Under the pieces are notes generated by a model that searched no databases, had not been told where the DNA came from, and worked only from the letters and a program-made list of their open reading frames with translations. From Ophiostoma sp. CBS 140.51 (taxonomy: Eukaryota > Ascomycota > Sordariomycetes > Ophiostomatales > Ophiostomataceae), in the NCBI GenBank assembly GCA_029298735.1, contig JANSLP010000111.1, forward strand, positions 28,010-92,009: a stretch of 64,000 nt of DNA. Reading direction: 5' to 3'. This document shows positions 1 to 10,355 of this stretch, in pieces. Both the position numbers and the translations under genes were made by a program. The number at the start of each line of letters is the position of its first letter. Positions within the stretch are counted from its first letter, which is position 1.

Positions 1-479
1 CTCCAGGCAGAAGCAAAGTCAGTTTCTACACTTTAATCTTTTCAAGGTGTAGCTCGGTGTAGTCGCATGTCTTGACGAACGCATGCACAGAAAACAAGCA
101 AGGCTGTAGATGAGTGAGAAAAGAGATTCGTCATATATGCAAAATAAAAAAAAATCAAACCAACGGAGAGAAGATGACTCCCTCAACTCTCCAGTTTGTC
201 GCCCGTTTTCCAGGGCCCCAGCACTCTCGCCGCTTCTATGCTCCCGCCCAACTCGTCAAATACCATATCGTACATCCTAGCCTCGATTCCCTATACCCAT
301 GCCTGATCCGCCTTCGAGTGTGCTCTTGCTTGAAATAATGCGTAGATATTTTTAAAGTTGGCTACGCCTTTCGGCCGTCCTGCACCTCTCCCACCGGGGA
401 GAGTCCGGGTATATCTTCTGGAGTGGTTTTTTTTCGTCGTTCGTCGTCGTCATAACATGGTCCGTCCCTTCACGGTTCT
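1..479. other. Left-edge non-coding stretch downstream of ISD11
   Basis: This stretch lies beyond the ISD11 stop codon and should contain its 3' UTR and terminator. No open frame here looks like a conserved protein. The minus strand shows two short protein-like frames, at about 1-110 and about 170-265. They are too short to support without transcript data. One could be the tail of a gene truncated by the window edge. Confidence 0.4.
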
Positions 480-964
480 TCACTCCGTTCCCCGCTCGCG
501 GATCAGACCGCCGTGATCGCCTCTTTGCCGGCCGGTCGTCTCAACCACCAACCGGTCTGTCTGGTAGTACTGGCCCAAGGTTGTTTGGCGCTGTATTGTT
601 AGCATGGTTCTTCATTTTCGCCGGTATTCTTGGATCGTTTCAATGGCCCACCTTCATCATCTGGAGATCCTTCAGGCCCTGCTGGATCAGCTCTTGGACA
701 TGGCGGGGATCGGTCTCGGTTTTGTGCTCGCGGAAGGCATCGCGGGTGCGGCGCAGGGCGTACTCGCGGAAGTTGTAGGCCGGGAACTGCTGGGCTGTGC
801 GGAGGAGTTGGCGGTACTATGGCAGCAAATGTTAGCGGGAGGTTCTTGTCGAGAAGCTCGGGTAGATACTGGAAGCTGCCCGGAGCATCGGGGCATGCCG
901 GCGTAGCTGGAGGACAACATACCAGGGACAGGACCTGCAGGCCCTCGGCGCGTGCGATAGACAT
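480..964 (-). CDS. ISD11: ISD11/LYRM4, LYR-motif partner of the mitochondrial cysteine desulfurase
   Basis: Three exons on the minus strand (923-964, 652-816, 480-590) join into a 105-residue protein. It starts MSIARAEGLQVLSL and continues YRQLLRTAQQFPAYNFREYA, then ALRRTRDAFREHK. The last exon restores the family ending RQTTLGQYYQTDRLVVE. The Leu-Tyr-Arg motif and the F-x-x-YNFREY helix are typical of ISD11. In mitochondria ISD11 stabilises the cysteine desulfurase Nfs1 and recruits acyl carrier protein for Fe-S cluster assembly. Intron 1 (817-922) falls between Leu and Tyr of the LYR motif. Intron 2 (591-651) starts GTGGGC and ends ATACAG. Without the last exon the frame ends four residues after QMMK, so the spliced model is preferred. 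The gene diverges from MIC19, another mitochondrial gene. Confidence 0.9.
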
Positions 965-2090
965 GGTCGTAGTATGGGGTAGTACGGAGGAGGTTCGGAG
1001 AAGTCGGGGGAAGAACGGAGGGGAGATGGAAGAGTCGGGGGAAATGCAATCTTGTTATTGCCCGAAATCGGCAGCAAAGAGAGCTCGTAGGCTGTGTAGA
1101 TGGTCGTCGGGAGATGCGCAAAAGAAAGGCGACCGATATGGACAGAAGAAATGGAGGAAGAGAGTTTCGTCGGATCGGACAGAGAGAGGAAGGGAATGAA
1201 TGTCGTTAACTCGGGCGTTCGCTTCGAGGTTGAGCAAAATGTTCGGCGTTTATTGGTAATATTTTCTTCACTCTTTGACTCTTTGGCTGGTTTTTTTGCG
1301 CGCTCTATGAGTGGCGGAGAGGCGGCCTTCCGTCACTGCCAAAGCCCGCTATAGACGGCTGTAACGGCCCCACTGTAGCGACGTAAGAAGAGTGAGCAGC
1401 CGTAAGAAAACAACGGACTTTACTGCACTACAGCAGACTTCACGTATCTCCGAGCTGCACTTGGGGCCGAATATGCACGGTTTTCCCCTCTTTGCAACCT
1501 GGAAAACGGCTGTTAAAAAAATTGTCTTGTCTATCGATTCAATCTCTATTTTATGCTATTTTATGAAATTCCCTTATTCCTTGTCACGCAATTGGACCAT
1601 GATCCTTGCTCCCATGCCGTAGCTCTTCGTCATGCCTGTGACGTTTGAAGGTAGGTCACATGACTACCCGAAGTAGAGGCCGTCTGATTGGCCAGCCGCA
1701 ACGCCTGTCAATCGCGACTTTTTTTCATTGCCGAGACTGCTACTCCGTAAACAGGTCTCGATCCAGCAGCCTTTCTTGAACGCCCTCTGCTCCGACGACC
1801 ACCCATAACGCACCACCAGTGATTTGTATGTATGGCACACGACTGCATTTACGGAACTGCCCATTGGACTGATCTCAGCTCCAACTCGAAGCTTCGCACA
1901 TCCCGCTAACCCGCAATTCCTAGGAGATCGCGGCCGACCAAGAAAGTCGCTCTCTGAACTTTGCGCCCCGAAGCTCGCCAACCGAAAGAAATCTTGAAGA
2001 CGACACATCTGTCGACTGTGTCGCCATTGTCTCTTGACGGTATCTTACCTCGCACTCTCCCCCTCCTTCCCACCAACTCTATTCGACACA
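965..2090. promoter_or_regulatory. Divergent ISD11/MIC19 intergenic region
   Basis: About 1.1 kb separates the two divergent start codons, so both promoters must lie here. No coding sequence is supportable. An E-box-like TCACATGA lies at 1656-1663 and matches the RTCACRTG core seen elsewhere in the window. The part next to MIC19 (about 2035-2090) is pyrimidine-rich, as expected for a fungal leader. Confidence 0.5.
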
Positions 2091-2639
2091 ATGGGTTCCG
2101 GCGCGTCCAAGCCGAACACGCCACATGTGTGGCAGGGCTCTAACGCCCCGGCTATCTCCCAAGACATGCTCGACAGCCTGCAGTCAAGTACAGAGGTAGG
2201 ATTGTCTTGTCCTTGACTCTTTTACGGTATTGTGCTCTTACTAACCTTTTAGACCGACGTCACCCGTGCCCAGACCCTCGAGCTCCACGTTCAGGCCCGC
2301 GTTACCGACGAGCTGCGCCGCCTGCAGGCCGAGCAGTTGGCCAAGCTCAAAGGCCTCGAGCAGGCCATTGACGACGAGACCTCCGCCACCACCCCCAACA
2401 ACTCGACAACAACGGCCTCGGTCAGCAAAGAAGTTGCCGGTCTGCGGGCGCGTCTCGAGGCGCGGCAGCGCGAGGTGTCCCGCCCCCTTCCGGAGCCCGT
2501 AGAGGCGGCGCGCAGCGAGGTGATTCGGTGTCTGCGGGAGCACGACCGTCGGCCGCTGGACTGCTACCGCGAAGTGGCTGCGTTCAAGGAGGAGGTGCGG
2601 AAGCTGGAGGCGACGTGGGTGGAGCGTGTTGTGTCGTAG
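2091..2639 (+). CDS. MIC19: MICOS complex subunit MIC19
   Basis: Two exons (2091-2195 and 2253-2639, intron 57 nt) encode 163 residues. The N-terminus MGSGASKPNTP is a strong N-myristoylation signal, as in fungal Mic19 (DUF1690 family). A coiled-coil region follows (about residues 36-120: VTDELRRLQAEQLAKLKGLE and KEVAGLRARLEARQ). A C-terminal CHCH-like segment has Cys128 and Cys139 spaced CX10C, as in yeast Mic19. The protein is a peripheral subunit of the MICOS complex at the inner mitochondrial membrane and helps maintain crista junctions together with Mic60. The start is the first ATG after a pyrimidine-rich leader, and it places the glycine needed for myristoylation at position 2. TYW3 converges from the right, with stop codons about 210 bp apart. 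Confidence 0.9.
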
Positions 2640-2849
2640 AGCGGCGGCGAGTGACGCGAAGTGAAGAGCTGTGAGGCCGTAACGGCCTTGTGGCAAAGGA
2701 AAAGGGAGGCATGGACGGCCGGTGGGCGTGGGACGTGTCATAATACATAGCTTGTAAGATATACATCACGAGCCTTTTTGCAGGTGTACATATAGAAAGA
2801 AACATTTGGTATTTTATTGTTATTCATTGCATCTTCTTTTCGTCTTTGC

Positions 2850-4049
2850 TCAAGCCAGACTGGCACCCTCTAGCCCTTCTGCTATTAAGTCTGCACCATC
2901 TGCTTGTGCTGGTCCTGCCTCCGCCTGCTTCTCCTTCAGAGCCGCCTGTCGCCGCAGTCCCTCTTCCTTCTTGCGCGCCCGGCGTGCCTCTGCATCCTCC
3001 CAGTTTTCATCCCGCCTTTTCGGTATTCCTGTGCCCGTCCTCGCTGCCAGCTCCTCTCTCTCCTCCTTTTCAATCGCCTCCACGAGGGCAACACGGAACC
3101 GCTCCGTCCGTGTCCGGTTGACTGCAAACCGCTCATCGGCCACACGGGCCAGCCGTGCCAGATGATTAGGGGTGACTATGCAGTGGGCTGAGTCTGAGTC
3201 CGTGTTCTCTTTCGCTGCCTTGTCAGCCCGGCAGATGCCAACCACCGATGCCAATGCCAAGCCCATGGACCGCACGGCCACAATGGGCATCGACGGATTG
3301 TCGTCCTCATCCTCGCCAGTAGCAGCAGCACCCCTTCCTGCCGGTGGTAGTGGCGGTGGCACAATGCTGACGGCACCACTCTCACGGAATCCTGCCGCCG
3401 ATGCACAGCGGAGCAGTAGTTGGGCGTGCTCAAGAGAAGCCGTCAACACATGAAGGATCTATATTGTTAGTGATGTGCATGGACGTATAGAATATAAATG
3501 GAGCACAAGTGACTTTACCATAGGCTCAAACTTAAAGTGCACAAGACGTTCTTCGTCCTGCTCGACATTGTCCTGAACCGTCTCTTCGTCGATATTCGTT
3601 GCCGCCTCGTCCTTCTCCAGTCCAAACACCGGCGCCCAGTCCGTGCCGCTGTAGCTGCTGTGCTGCGGCGGGCTTGTGCTGTCGGACGCAACGCCATTGA
3701 CCAACGGATCGTGCGAGACAAAAAGCCACTTGCCTCCGCCGCCCTTTCCACCTGCCGACGCAATTGTTGATGCCGGTACTGGTACTGGTGTTGTCGAAGC
3801 TGGTACCGATCTCTCGTCTGCCGGTGGTGCTGCACCTTTCCGTCCCTCGAGAAATACAGCCACACGGCCTGCACAGCTGCTCGTCGTCACAAAACCGTCA
3901 AGTTTGTTTATAACATCAATCAGTGGCCGAATACCCTCATCTACAGCTCCCTTGGGCGATGCATCAGTGTAGTCGTCGTCAGGTCGAGCGAGCAGCTCGA
4001 GGATCGCCGCTTTGCGCGTCGTGAAACGCGCTGGGCACGGGGGTAACAT
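2850..4049 (-). CDS. TYW3: TYW3-like tRNA wybutosine-synthesizing methyltransferase
   Basis: Two exons (3519-4049 and 2850-3458, intron 60 nt, GTAAAG...ATATAG) give 379 residues. Diagnostic blocks are RKAAILELLARPDDDYTDAS near residues 12-31, then VTTSSCAGRVAVFLEG near 54-69. Next come GGGKWLFVSHDPL near 104-116 and FEPM-ILHVLTASLEHAQ spanning the splice, followed by GFRESGA. TYW3 methylates the tricyclic guanosine intermediate at position 37 of tRNA-Phe during wybutosine synthesis. The tail is Lys/Glu-rich and Ala-rich. The frame stays open upstream to a TTG at 4088, but the first ATG is at 4049 and sits just before the conserved RKAAIL block, so I start there. Confidence 0.9.
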
Positions 4050-5504
4050 GGCTTTTCGATTTCTGGAAGTATTTCTTTCAAGTTCCAAATAAACCGAGAC
4101 TCCGTTTTATTGTCCTTTTATTTTCGTTCTCGTGTTGTATGAAGCTGGCATCTTTACAAGTCGTAACAAACTGACGATGAAATTCTCAATAAGGCTAGTC
4201 ACGTGAGCTGTTAACAAGAGTGAAGCAAGCGACTCGATAAAGTTGTTTGATCTAATAAAGCGAGTAGATTCTATAAAGTATTGATAATCTTCGAAATTAG
4301 ATAGATTATTCTTTGTTTCATATAATAATACACACATAAATAATTCACACGTTCTGGCATAGTACTGTCGACGTTCATCCCAGTACCCTCAATCATACGT
4401 CATATTACTGCGAAGCAGCGACATCAAACCACGTAACCGCACGTTCACTTTTATCCCTACTTCTCCTTTACAAACTATGAGTGAAACTTCATTACATAAG
4501 ATTGGTAAAAATAAGAATATATCAAAAAGCTCATATTCATAAGTGTGGCAAGCCCAAAATGAGATCTCTCTAGTCATGTACGGTGCTCATCCACGATGTG
4601 CCTCCTTGGGCCTTTTTAAATATAAACATATGCATTGAGCCTCGATATAAGTCCGAGCGCCATAAAACAATAAACCTATCCCGTACATTTACAGACTATG
4701 ATGAATGGGATGCATCGCAATCATCATCCTTCACTGTTTCTTACAATGACATAGGCACGTGACATATCACGCGCCAACTACAGACACCTATTTACAGGAG
4801 GGGCAACAACCCCCCACCACGACCGCCAGAATGAAAATTCGAATTCTGCCACCATGGACCACCCCGAAGACCGTGACCGCCCCCTGCTAAACTGCGCCAA
4901 AACACGCCAAATTACGCCCAAATACGCTGGAGTAGGGCACACGTGACAGCCCACATCAAGCCGGAACCAACAATCAATGTGTGTGTGTTTGAGCAAAAAA
5001 AAGTGGAGGGGTATTGTGCGGGCGAATAGGACGGCGGGACAGGCAAAAAAATCACCAAAAGGGAGGGAAAATTCACATTGAACCACCACCGAAAACGTCG
5101 AGCCCCGTTTGACCCGTCCCTCACCCCCGTCGTCGACGAGATACGAACAGCGCTACGCCTGCATTCTCTTGCGTCTTTTGCACTTTTTTTCGCCCTCTCG
5201 ACCCCCTTTCCACGACCCATCCATCGACCGACCTGTCCATGTCTTCGTCGTCTAGAAGATCATAGGAGAACTACCCCCGTCGACGAATTCGCCAGCTCGC
5301 CCAGACTCACGTTAAGAACGGAGATCTCTTTGGGTCGACCTTGACTCGCAACCCGTGTCCGACACCAGCACCCCGCATCGAATCGAAGTCATAAACGGTG
5401 TTCTCTACATCGTCTCGGAAGCTACCGACTCCTCCCCCGTGCCCGGCCCACTATCCTCTTCCGCTTCACCTTCACCCTCACCACTACATCTACCATCGCC
5501 CATC
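4050..5504. promoter_or_regulatory. Divergent TYW3/eIF3m intergenic region
   Basis: About 4090-4740 is clearly AT-rich compared with its surroundings and holds no supportable gene. Three E-box-type sites occur: TCACGTGA at 4199-4206, and CACGTGAC beginning at 4756 and at 4940. The last 400 bp are pyrimidine-rich and look like an eIF3m leader. The eIF3m frame is already open from 5316, without an ATG, before the chosen start. Confidence 0.5.
4199..4206. promoter_or_regulatory. TCACGTGA palindrome
   Basis: Perfect 8-bp palindrome in the TYW3/eIF3m intergenic region. It matches the bHLH (Cbf1-type) core RTCACRTG. Binding is inferred from sequence only. Confidence 0.4.
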
Positions 5505-6956
5505 ATGGCTGCCCCGACAACAGCTTCGGCTCCCGCCGCCGCCGCTGACTCTAGCCGCCCGCGCCTCGTCTTCGTTGACGGCACGTTTGGCGAGCTCGTC
5601 CAGGAGCTGGCCAACTACCTGCAGATTGGCGAGTCCGTCTCGGCGCTCGTTTCCAAGGACAAGAACGAGGAGGCCCTCGCGGCCGTCGTTGAGGCGTCGA
5701 GCGCGCTCAACGCTGCGCCTGAGAAGGACTTCACCGGCACCTACAACCTGCTGATCCACCTCGCCATCAACGAGTCCAAGAACCCCGACCAGCACCTGCG
5801 CACTATTTGCCAGAACCTCACCAAGCCCGTGACCAGCTCGCCCGTTAACGGTGTCGGCCTGGCCCTCAACGCCCTGCAGGCCGTCTTCAACCTGCTGGCC
5901 CCCACCAACCCCCTCCGCTACAATGTCTTCATGGCGATCCTGCGCTTCGTGCGCCAGCACGGCTTGTACGACAACCTCCGCACCACGCTCCCCCAGCTGC
6001 CGTCGTGGCTGGCCGACTGGGACGTCAGCGAGGAGGCGCAGCGCAAGCTGTACCTGGAGATTGTGGCCTTTGCCGCCGAGCAAGGCGAGGCTGAGTATGT
6101 TCTCCCGCGCCCAACTCAAGTGCAATGCTTCTGAAAAAACCAGTTTACTAACCTACCCAGGGAGTCTTACCAGCACCTGCTGAAGGCTCTGCGCACATTC
6201 GATTCCTCGGACGACAGCGAGATCAAGTCCGAGGAGGCCGAGCAGCTGTCTGTCCGTGCCGTCCGCACCGCCCTGCTGTCCAACACCCAGTACGACTTCC
6301 AGGACCTGCGTGCCCTCCCCACCGTCCAGGCTCTGGCCGACTCCGACAAGAGCGCCGTCTATGCCCAGCTTCTCGATATCTTTGCGGAGCAGGACTTGGA
6401 GGACTACCACGACTTCTGCGAGGAGCACGAGGGCTGGGTCGAGGCCCAGAAGCTCGATGGCGACAAGCTGCAGCGCAAGATGCGCCTCCTCACTTTCACC
6501 AGCCTGGCTGCCAGCACCCAGAGCCGCCAGATCGAGTACGCCCGCGTCGCCAAGGCGCTGCAGGTGCCCGTGGAGGACGTTGAGGTGTGGGCCATTGACG
6601 TGATCCGCGCCGGTCTTGTCGAGGGCAAGCTGTCACAGCAGCAGCAGGTTTTCCTGGTGCACCGCACCACGTACCGTGTCTTCGGTGAGAAGCAGTGGCG
6701 TGAGCTGGGCACGCGCATCGACCAGTGGCGCGGCAGCCTGAGCAGCGTCCTGACGGTGCTGCGGCGGCAGCAGGCCGAGGTGGAGGCGGCCAAGGAGCGT
6801 GAGGCCCAGGAGCTGGAGCGCAAGCTGGCCAACGCCAACCTCGAGGGCGGCAGCGGTCACCAGGGTGGTGGCGGCCGCGGCCGTGGCGGCGCACGGCAGT
6901 ACAACAACAACCGCCAGCAACAACAACGCCCGCCGCGCAACGACAACGACGACTAA
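5505..6956 (+). CDS. EIF3M: Eukaryotic translation initiation factor 3 subunit M
   Basis: Two exons (5505-6094 and 6161-6956, intron 66 nt, GTATGT...CCCAG) encode 461 residues. An N-terminal helical repeat region (LVFVDGTFGELVQELANYLQ) leads into a PCI domain at roughly residues 220-380, with KMRLLTFTSLAASTQSRQIE and YARVAKALQVPVEDVEVWAI. The winged-helix part includes DVIRAGLVEGKLSQQQQVF. A C-terminal Arg/Gly/Gln/Asn-rich tail follows. eIF3m is a PCI subunit of eIF3, which binds the 40S ribosome and organises 43S pre-initiation complexes. The ATG at 5505 (MAAPTTASAP) is the first in this frame. An open frame without ATG continues upstream to 5316. URA6 converges from the right. Confidence 0.93.
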
Positions 6957-7671
6957 ACAAAACAAAAATTAAGGGGTGTTTTTAAGGATTAATTTCGGGT
7001 TTCTTCTTTCTTCTCTTCTTCTTTTGTTCGTCGTCATTGTCTTTTCTCTTGTGTGTTTTGCGTTCGTCCCTTTTTATGCGGTTTATTTATTTCATATTTC
7101 ATGTTTCTTTTTTTAACCTCTTTTGCTTCCCCTGTTCGTTTCTTGTCGTCTCGTCCCTGAGGTAAACAAAAGTATTTGTCTTTTTTCATGCATCGACAGG
7201 AGAAAATAAAGAGCATATGTGGCGCGGCTGGCGGACGTCTGAATAGGACTATGGAAAACGATGAGCAGTTTTTACGATTCCAGGATGGGTTGATACAGGT
7301 TTATGACGGCACATTTCGCATTTTTGCGTGGTCTACGGGTCAACAAAAAAGGAGAGGGAGTCTTGAGAAAAAACAAAAGCTACAACAATAGAAACAAAAG
7401 GTTATTAAAAATGATAAAACAAAACAAATGAAATATGTAAGAACAAAGGAAGCTAGGATCGTGCAAACCCTCTCCGCTCTACCCGATATGCATGCCTTTT
7501 TGCCTTCTTTTTTCTAAGTTTTTATGAGTACCACCCGAGCAAAGGAAAGGAAACGAAAATGTAGGGAAATATAGGAATCTATAGTATGGGGTGGTGCACC
7601 CCCGAACCCCGAACGGTACACCGCTCTTTATGGGCTCACACTGCAGGAGTTTTCTTCACTGCCGTCTCCCT
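6957..7671. other. Convergent 3' region between eIF3m and URA6
   Basis: AT-rich sequence with long T and A runs, consistent with two facing 3' UTRs and terminators. No gene seen. Confidence 0.5.
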
Positions 7672-8776
7672 TTACAGGGACAGGCGCGAACCCAGCTCCT
7701 TCTGGGTGGCCGCAAAGACCTTGTCGGGCGTTGAAGTGGCGTCAATCTTCACCACGCGGCCCTCCTTCTCGTAAGCATCCACAACGGGCATGCTCGTCTC
7801 CACAAACGTCCGGAAGCGCTTGCGGATCGACGCGGCATTGTCGTCCGCGCGGCCCGAGGTCTTGCCGCGCTCCATAAGGCGGCGCTCCAGCTCGTCCTCG
7901 GGACAGTCGTAGAACAGCACCAGCTTAGCCGGGCACACAGCCTGCTCAAATGCAATAGCCTGGTCCATCTTGCGCGGGAAGCCGTCAATTAAGAATTTGT
8001 GCTCCTTTTCAGTCTTCTTGTTGTCAATTGTCTCCTGCATGGCGTTCTCGAGTAGCTTGACAGTAACCTCGAGGGGAACAATGGCGCCGTCACGGATGCA
8101 GTCACGAATCAGCTGGCCAAACTGGGAACCAGGGCGGTCCTGCTCGGCGCGCAGGAGGTCGCCAGCCGACAGGTGAGTGAAGCCGTAGGCCTTGACGAGA
8201 CGGGCACACTGCGTACCCTTGCCGGCACCGGGGCCGCCGAGGACAAAAACAACGGAGACGTCATCGGTCGAGAAGGTAGGCTTGGGCAGGCTGGAGCCGC
8301 TGCCGCCGCCGGAGGTCTTGCCGGTCGATTTCTTGTCGCCGGACATCTTGTCTATAGAGTGAGGTTGGATATGTTAGATGATGCTCCAGAACCGCCAATT
8401 GGTATTGTTAAAGCTTGTGATAAAATAGAGAGAGAGGGAACGCACTGTTGTTACGCTGGTTCACAAGGAGCATGTAGCCGCCCGAGCCGAGGGCGATGAC
8501 AACGACAAAAGGCCAGAACTTGATGCTGCTAGGCTTTGGTGGCGGTGGCGGAGGTGGCGGGGGGATGCCGCTGTTCTTGTTGCTGTTGTTCGAGGAGTTG
8601 TTGTCCGAGTAGAAGCGGCGCGCGGTCAGCGGGCGCAGAGCAGAGCGAGGCAGGTTAAAAGCAGAAGCAGCGGTGGTGGTTGGCACGCGGCACGTTGAGG
8701 CGCGACTGGCTGTGGCAGCACGGGGCAATGCCGTCAGCGGCCGGCGCAGGAGCGCACGCGGAAACAGGGAAGCCAT
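7672..8776 (-). CDS. URA6: UMP/CMP kinase (uridylate kinase) with mitochondrial-type leader and TM anchor
   Basis: Two exons (8446-8776 and 7672-8351, intron 94 nt, GTGCGT...CTATAG) encode 336 residues. Residues about 137-336 form a complete UMP/CMP kinase: P-loop GGPGAGKGTQ (149-158), the NMP-binding segment HLSAGDLLRAE, then LIDGFPRKMDQA, and the lid-side ERGKTSGRADDN. This enzyme phosphorylates UMP, CMP and dUMP with ATP. The first exon encodes an Arg-rich, acid-poor leader (MASLFPRALLRRPL) with a possible cleavage region near TARRFYS. Nine prolines (72-80) and one hydrophobic segment (about 87-106, FWPFVVVIALGSGGYMLLV) follow. A second in-frame ATG at 8346, five bases into exon 2, would give a 224-residue cytosolic enzyme of yeast Ura6 size. 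The exon join keeps phase and both exons are GC-rich, so I call one gene with two plausible start sites. Confidence 0.85.
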
Positions 8777-9309
8777 TGTGTTCGAGAAGGGCAAGGAAGG
8801 AGGGGTTGGTCGGGATTGGTGGGCTGGCTGTGGTGTGGCCGTAGAGGTTGGTCGTGGGACAAGAGTTGGACGATGGGAAAAGGAACCAAGAAGGTGCGAT
8901 CTGACGAAGGGGAAGCTGTCTGCTTTTGGTGGCAATTTTTGGGTCCTTGAGCCTCCCTTTTCTGCCGTCTCCTATTTTTTGGTGCCAATTGATCTTGCTC
9001 CAATTGCTCTAACAAACTTTATTATTAGAGGTCGGAGCTATGGGATTCAGGGAGGTATTAAAAGGCCCACCGCCCGTGGTATTACGGCGTCACAGTTCCT
9101 GCCTTTTTTTATTCTACTGTGTACGTCTTTCTCTATGAGTCTATCCAATTAGTTGCTATGATGAGTTGACAATTCAAGTTCTCAAAGATTGCCCGAAACT
9201 ACGTCTTTTTGTTCAACTACAAGATTCTGTCATTGATTTAATCCGCGTCAAGAATCAAGCATTCTTACCCCAAGGGCAATTAAGGGGGTTCATTCACGCC
9301 AACACGTTC

Positions 9310-9317
9310 TCACGTGA
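9310..9317. promoter_or_regulatory. TCACGTGA palindrome
   Basis: Perfect copy of the 8-bp E-box palindrome, about 530 bp upstream of the URA6 start codon. Binding by a Cbf1-type bHLH factor is inferred. Confidence 0.4.
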
Positions 9318-10303
9318 AATTGTTTCCATAGTGTGCCTCCACTAATACCAGTAAAGTTACAAGGTATAAACGTTTATTGCCCCCTGAAGCTAGACGCGCC
9401 AAAAACCGTTGCAACGACCAACAGACAAAAGGTCCCCTTTTCTTTTCGAATTTGTTGTTGACATTCTCGCCCCTTTTTTATATTTTGAATATTTTCCGGA
9501 CATCGGCACATAACCGCCCGGCTTGGCCAACCTCCGCTGTCGCAAAAAAAGCCACAGAGCCGCAGATGTGCTGGCCGTCTTACAATACACTATCACGCAA
9601 CACTTAATAACCAAGGCCGAGACACGTCGACCCTAGTGTCTCTGTAGTTGCTCGTAGAGAATCATAGCCAGGCAGCACAGCAGAAGTCACATGGTTGCCT
9701 TGGGACAATAAAGGTGAGCTGGCCAGGCCCCAAGCGTGGCATAAATTGCCCGACCGTCTAGGCGGCCAGGAGGCGGCCAAAAGGGGGACCAGGAGGCAAC
9801 CGGTGGCTTGTCGTGAAAACTGGCTGTTACTTTGCTGAATTTGTCACTTGTTCGTGTTCACTTTGCATCGGCCAAAAGAGTATTTTTTATGTTGGAATTT
9901 GTATTTGGGAGTAAATAATATGGGAGAAAAAAGTATCCTGCTTGCATTAATGGGAATAGACGTCGATCTTTACACAAAAAATAAAACCCAGAGTGTCGCT
10001 TTCCTGTCTCTCTTCGTACACGTTCACCGCCTCCGTAAACAACAAAAGAAAATTGAAACGCCGAAATGGTATAATATCAACCCCCCAAAGACTCGGCTCT
10101 GCTGTACAGACGAGACCAGTATATATAGGAGGGGTTGGCCAAAACAAGAGCACAAGGTAAGAAAATAAAACATAAGAAAAAGAAAGAAGAAAGGGGGCAT
10201 CGAGTGCCAATAAAAAGAAGTAATAAAAAAGTAAAGAATGAATAAGAAGAAGAAGAAAGAAAGTAGAAATCGAAGAGTCTTTTCGCGTATATAGTTTTTA
10301 TTC

Positions 10304-10318
10304 GGGGGGGGGGGGGGG
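10304..10318 (+). repeat. Homopolymer run of 15 G
   Basis: Uninterrupted G15 (C15 in the sense strand of the gene to the right), 37 bp past the stop codon of the MARVEL-like gene. Its exact length is likely polymorphic or prone to sequencing error. Confidence 0.8.
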
Positions 10319-10355
10319 TTATTCAGACCATCGCCGAAAGAAGCGGCAACATGGT

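Larger units (their letters stand above)
8777..10355. other. Intergenic region between URA6 promoter side and MARVEL-gene 3' end
   Basis: Contains the URA6 promoter and, at the right, the 3' UTR of the MARVEL-like gene. TCACGTGA lies at 9310-9317. AT-rich blocks occur near 9350-9600 and 9840-10300. A run of 15 G lies at 10304-10318. No supportable coding sequence. Confidence 0.5.

Noticed and set aside
2850..3165. Plus-strand Ser/Pro-rich frames opposite TYW3
   Set aside because: Antisense shadows of exon 2.
4050..4088. N-terminal extension of TYW3 starting at TTG
   Set aside because: No ATG. The conserved part begins right after the ATG at 4049.
5490..6125. 211-codon minus-strand frame over eIF3m
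   Set aside because: Antisense shadow of GC-rich coding DNA.
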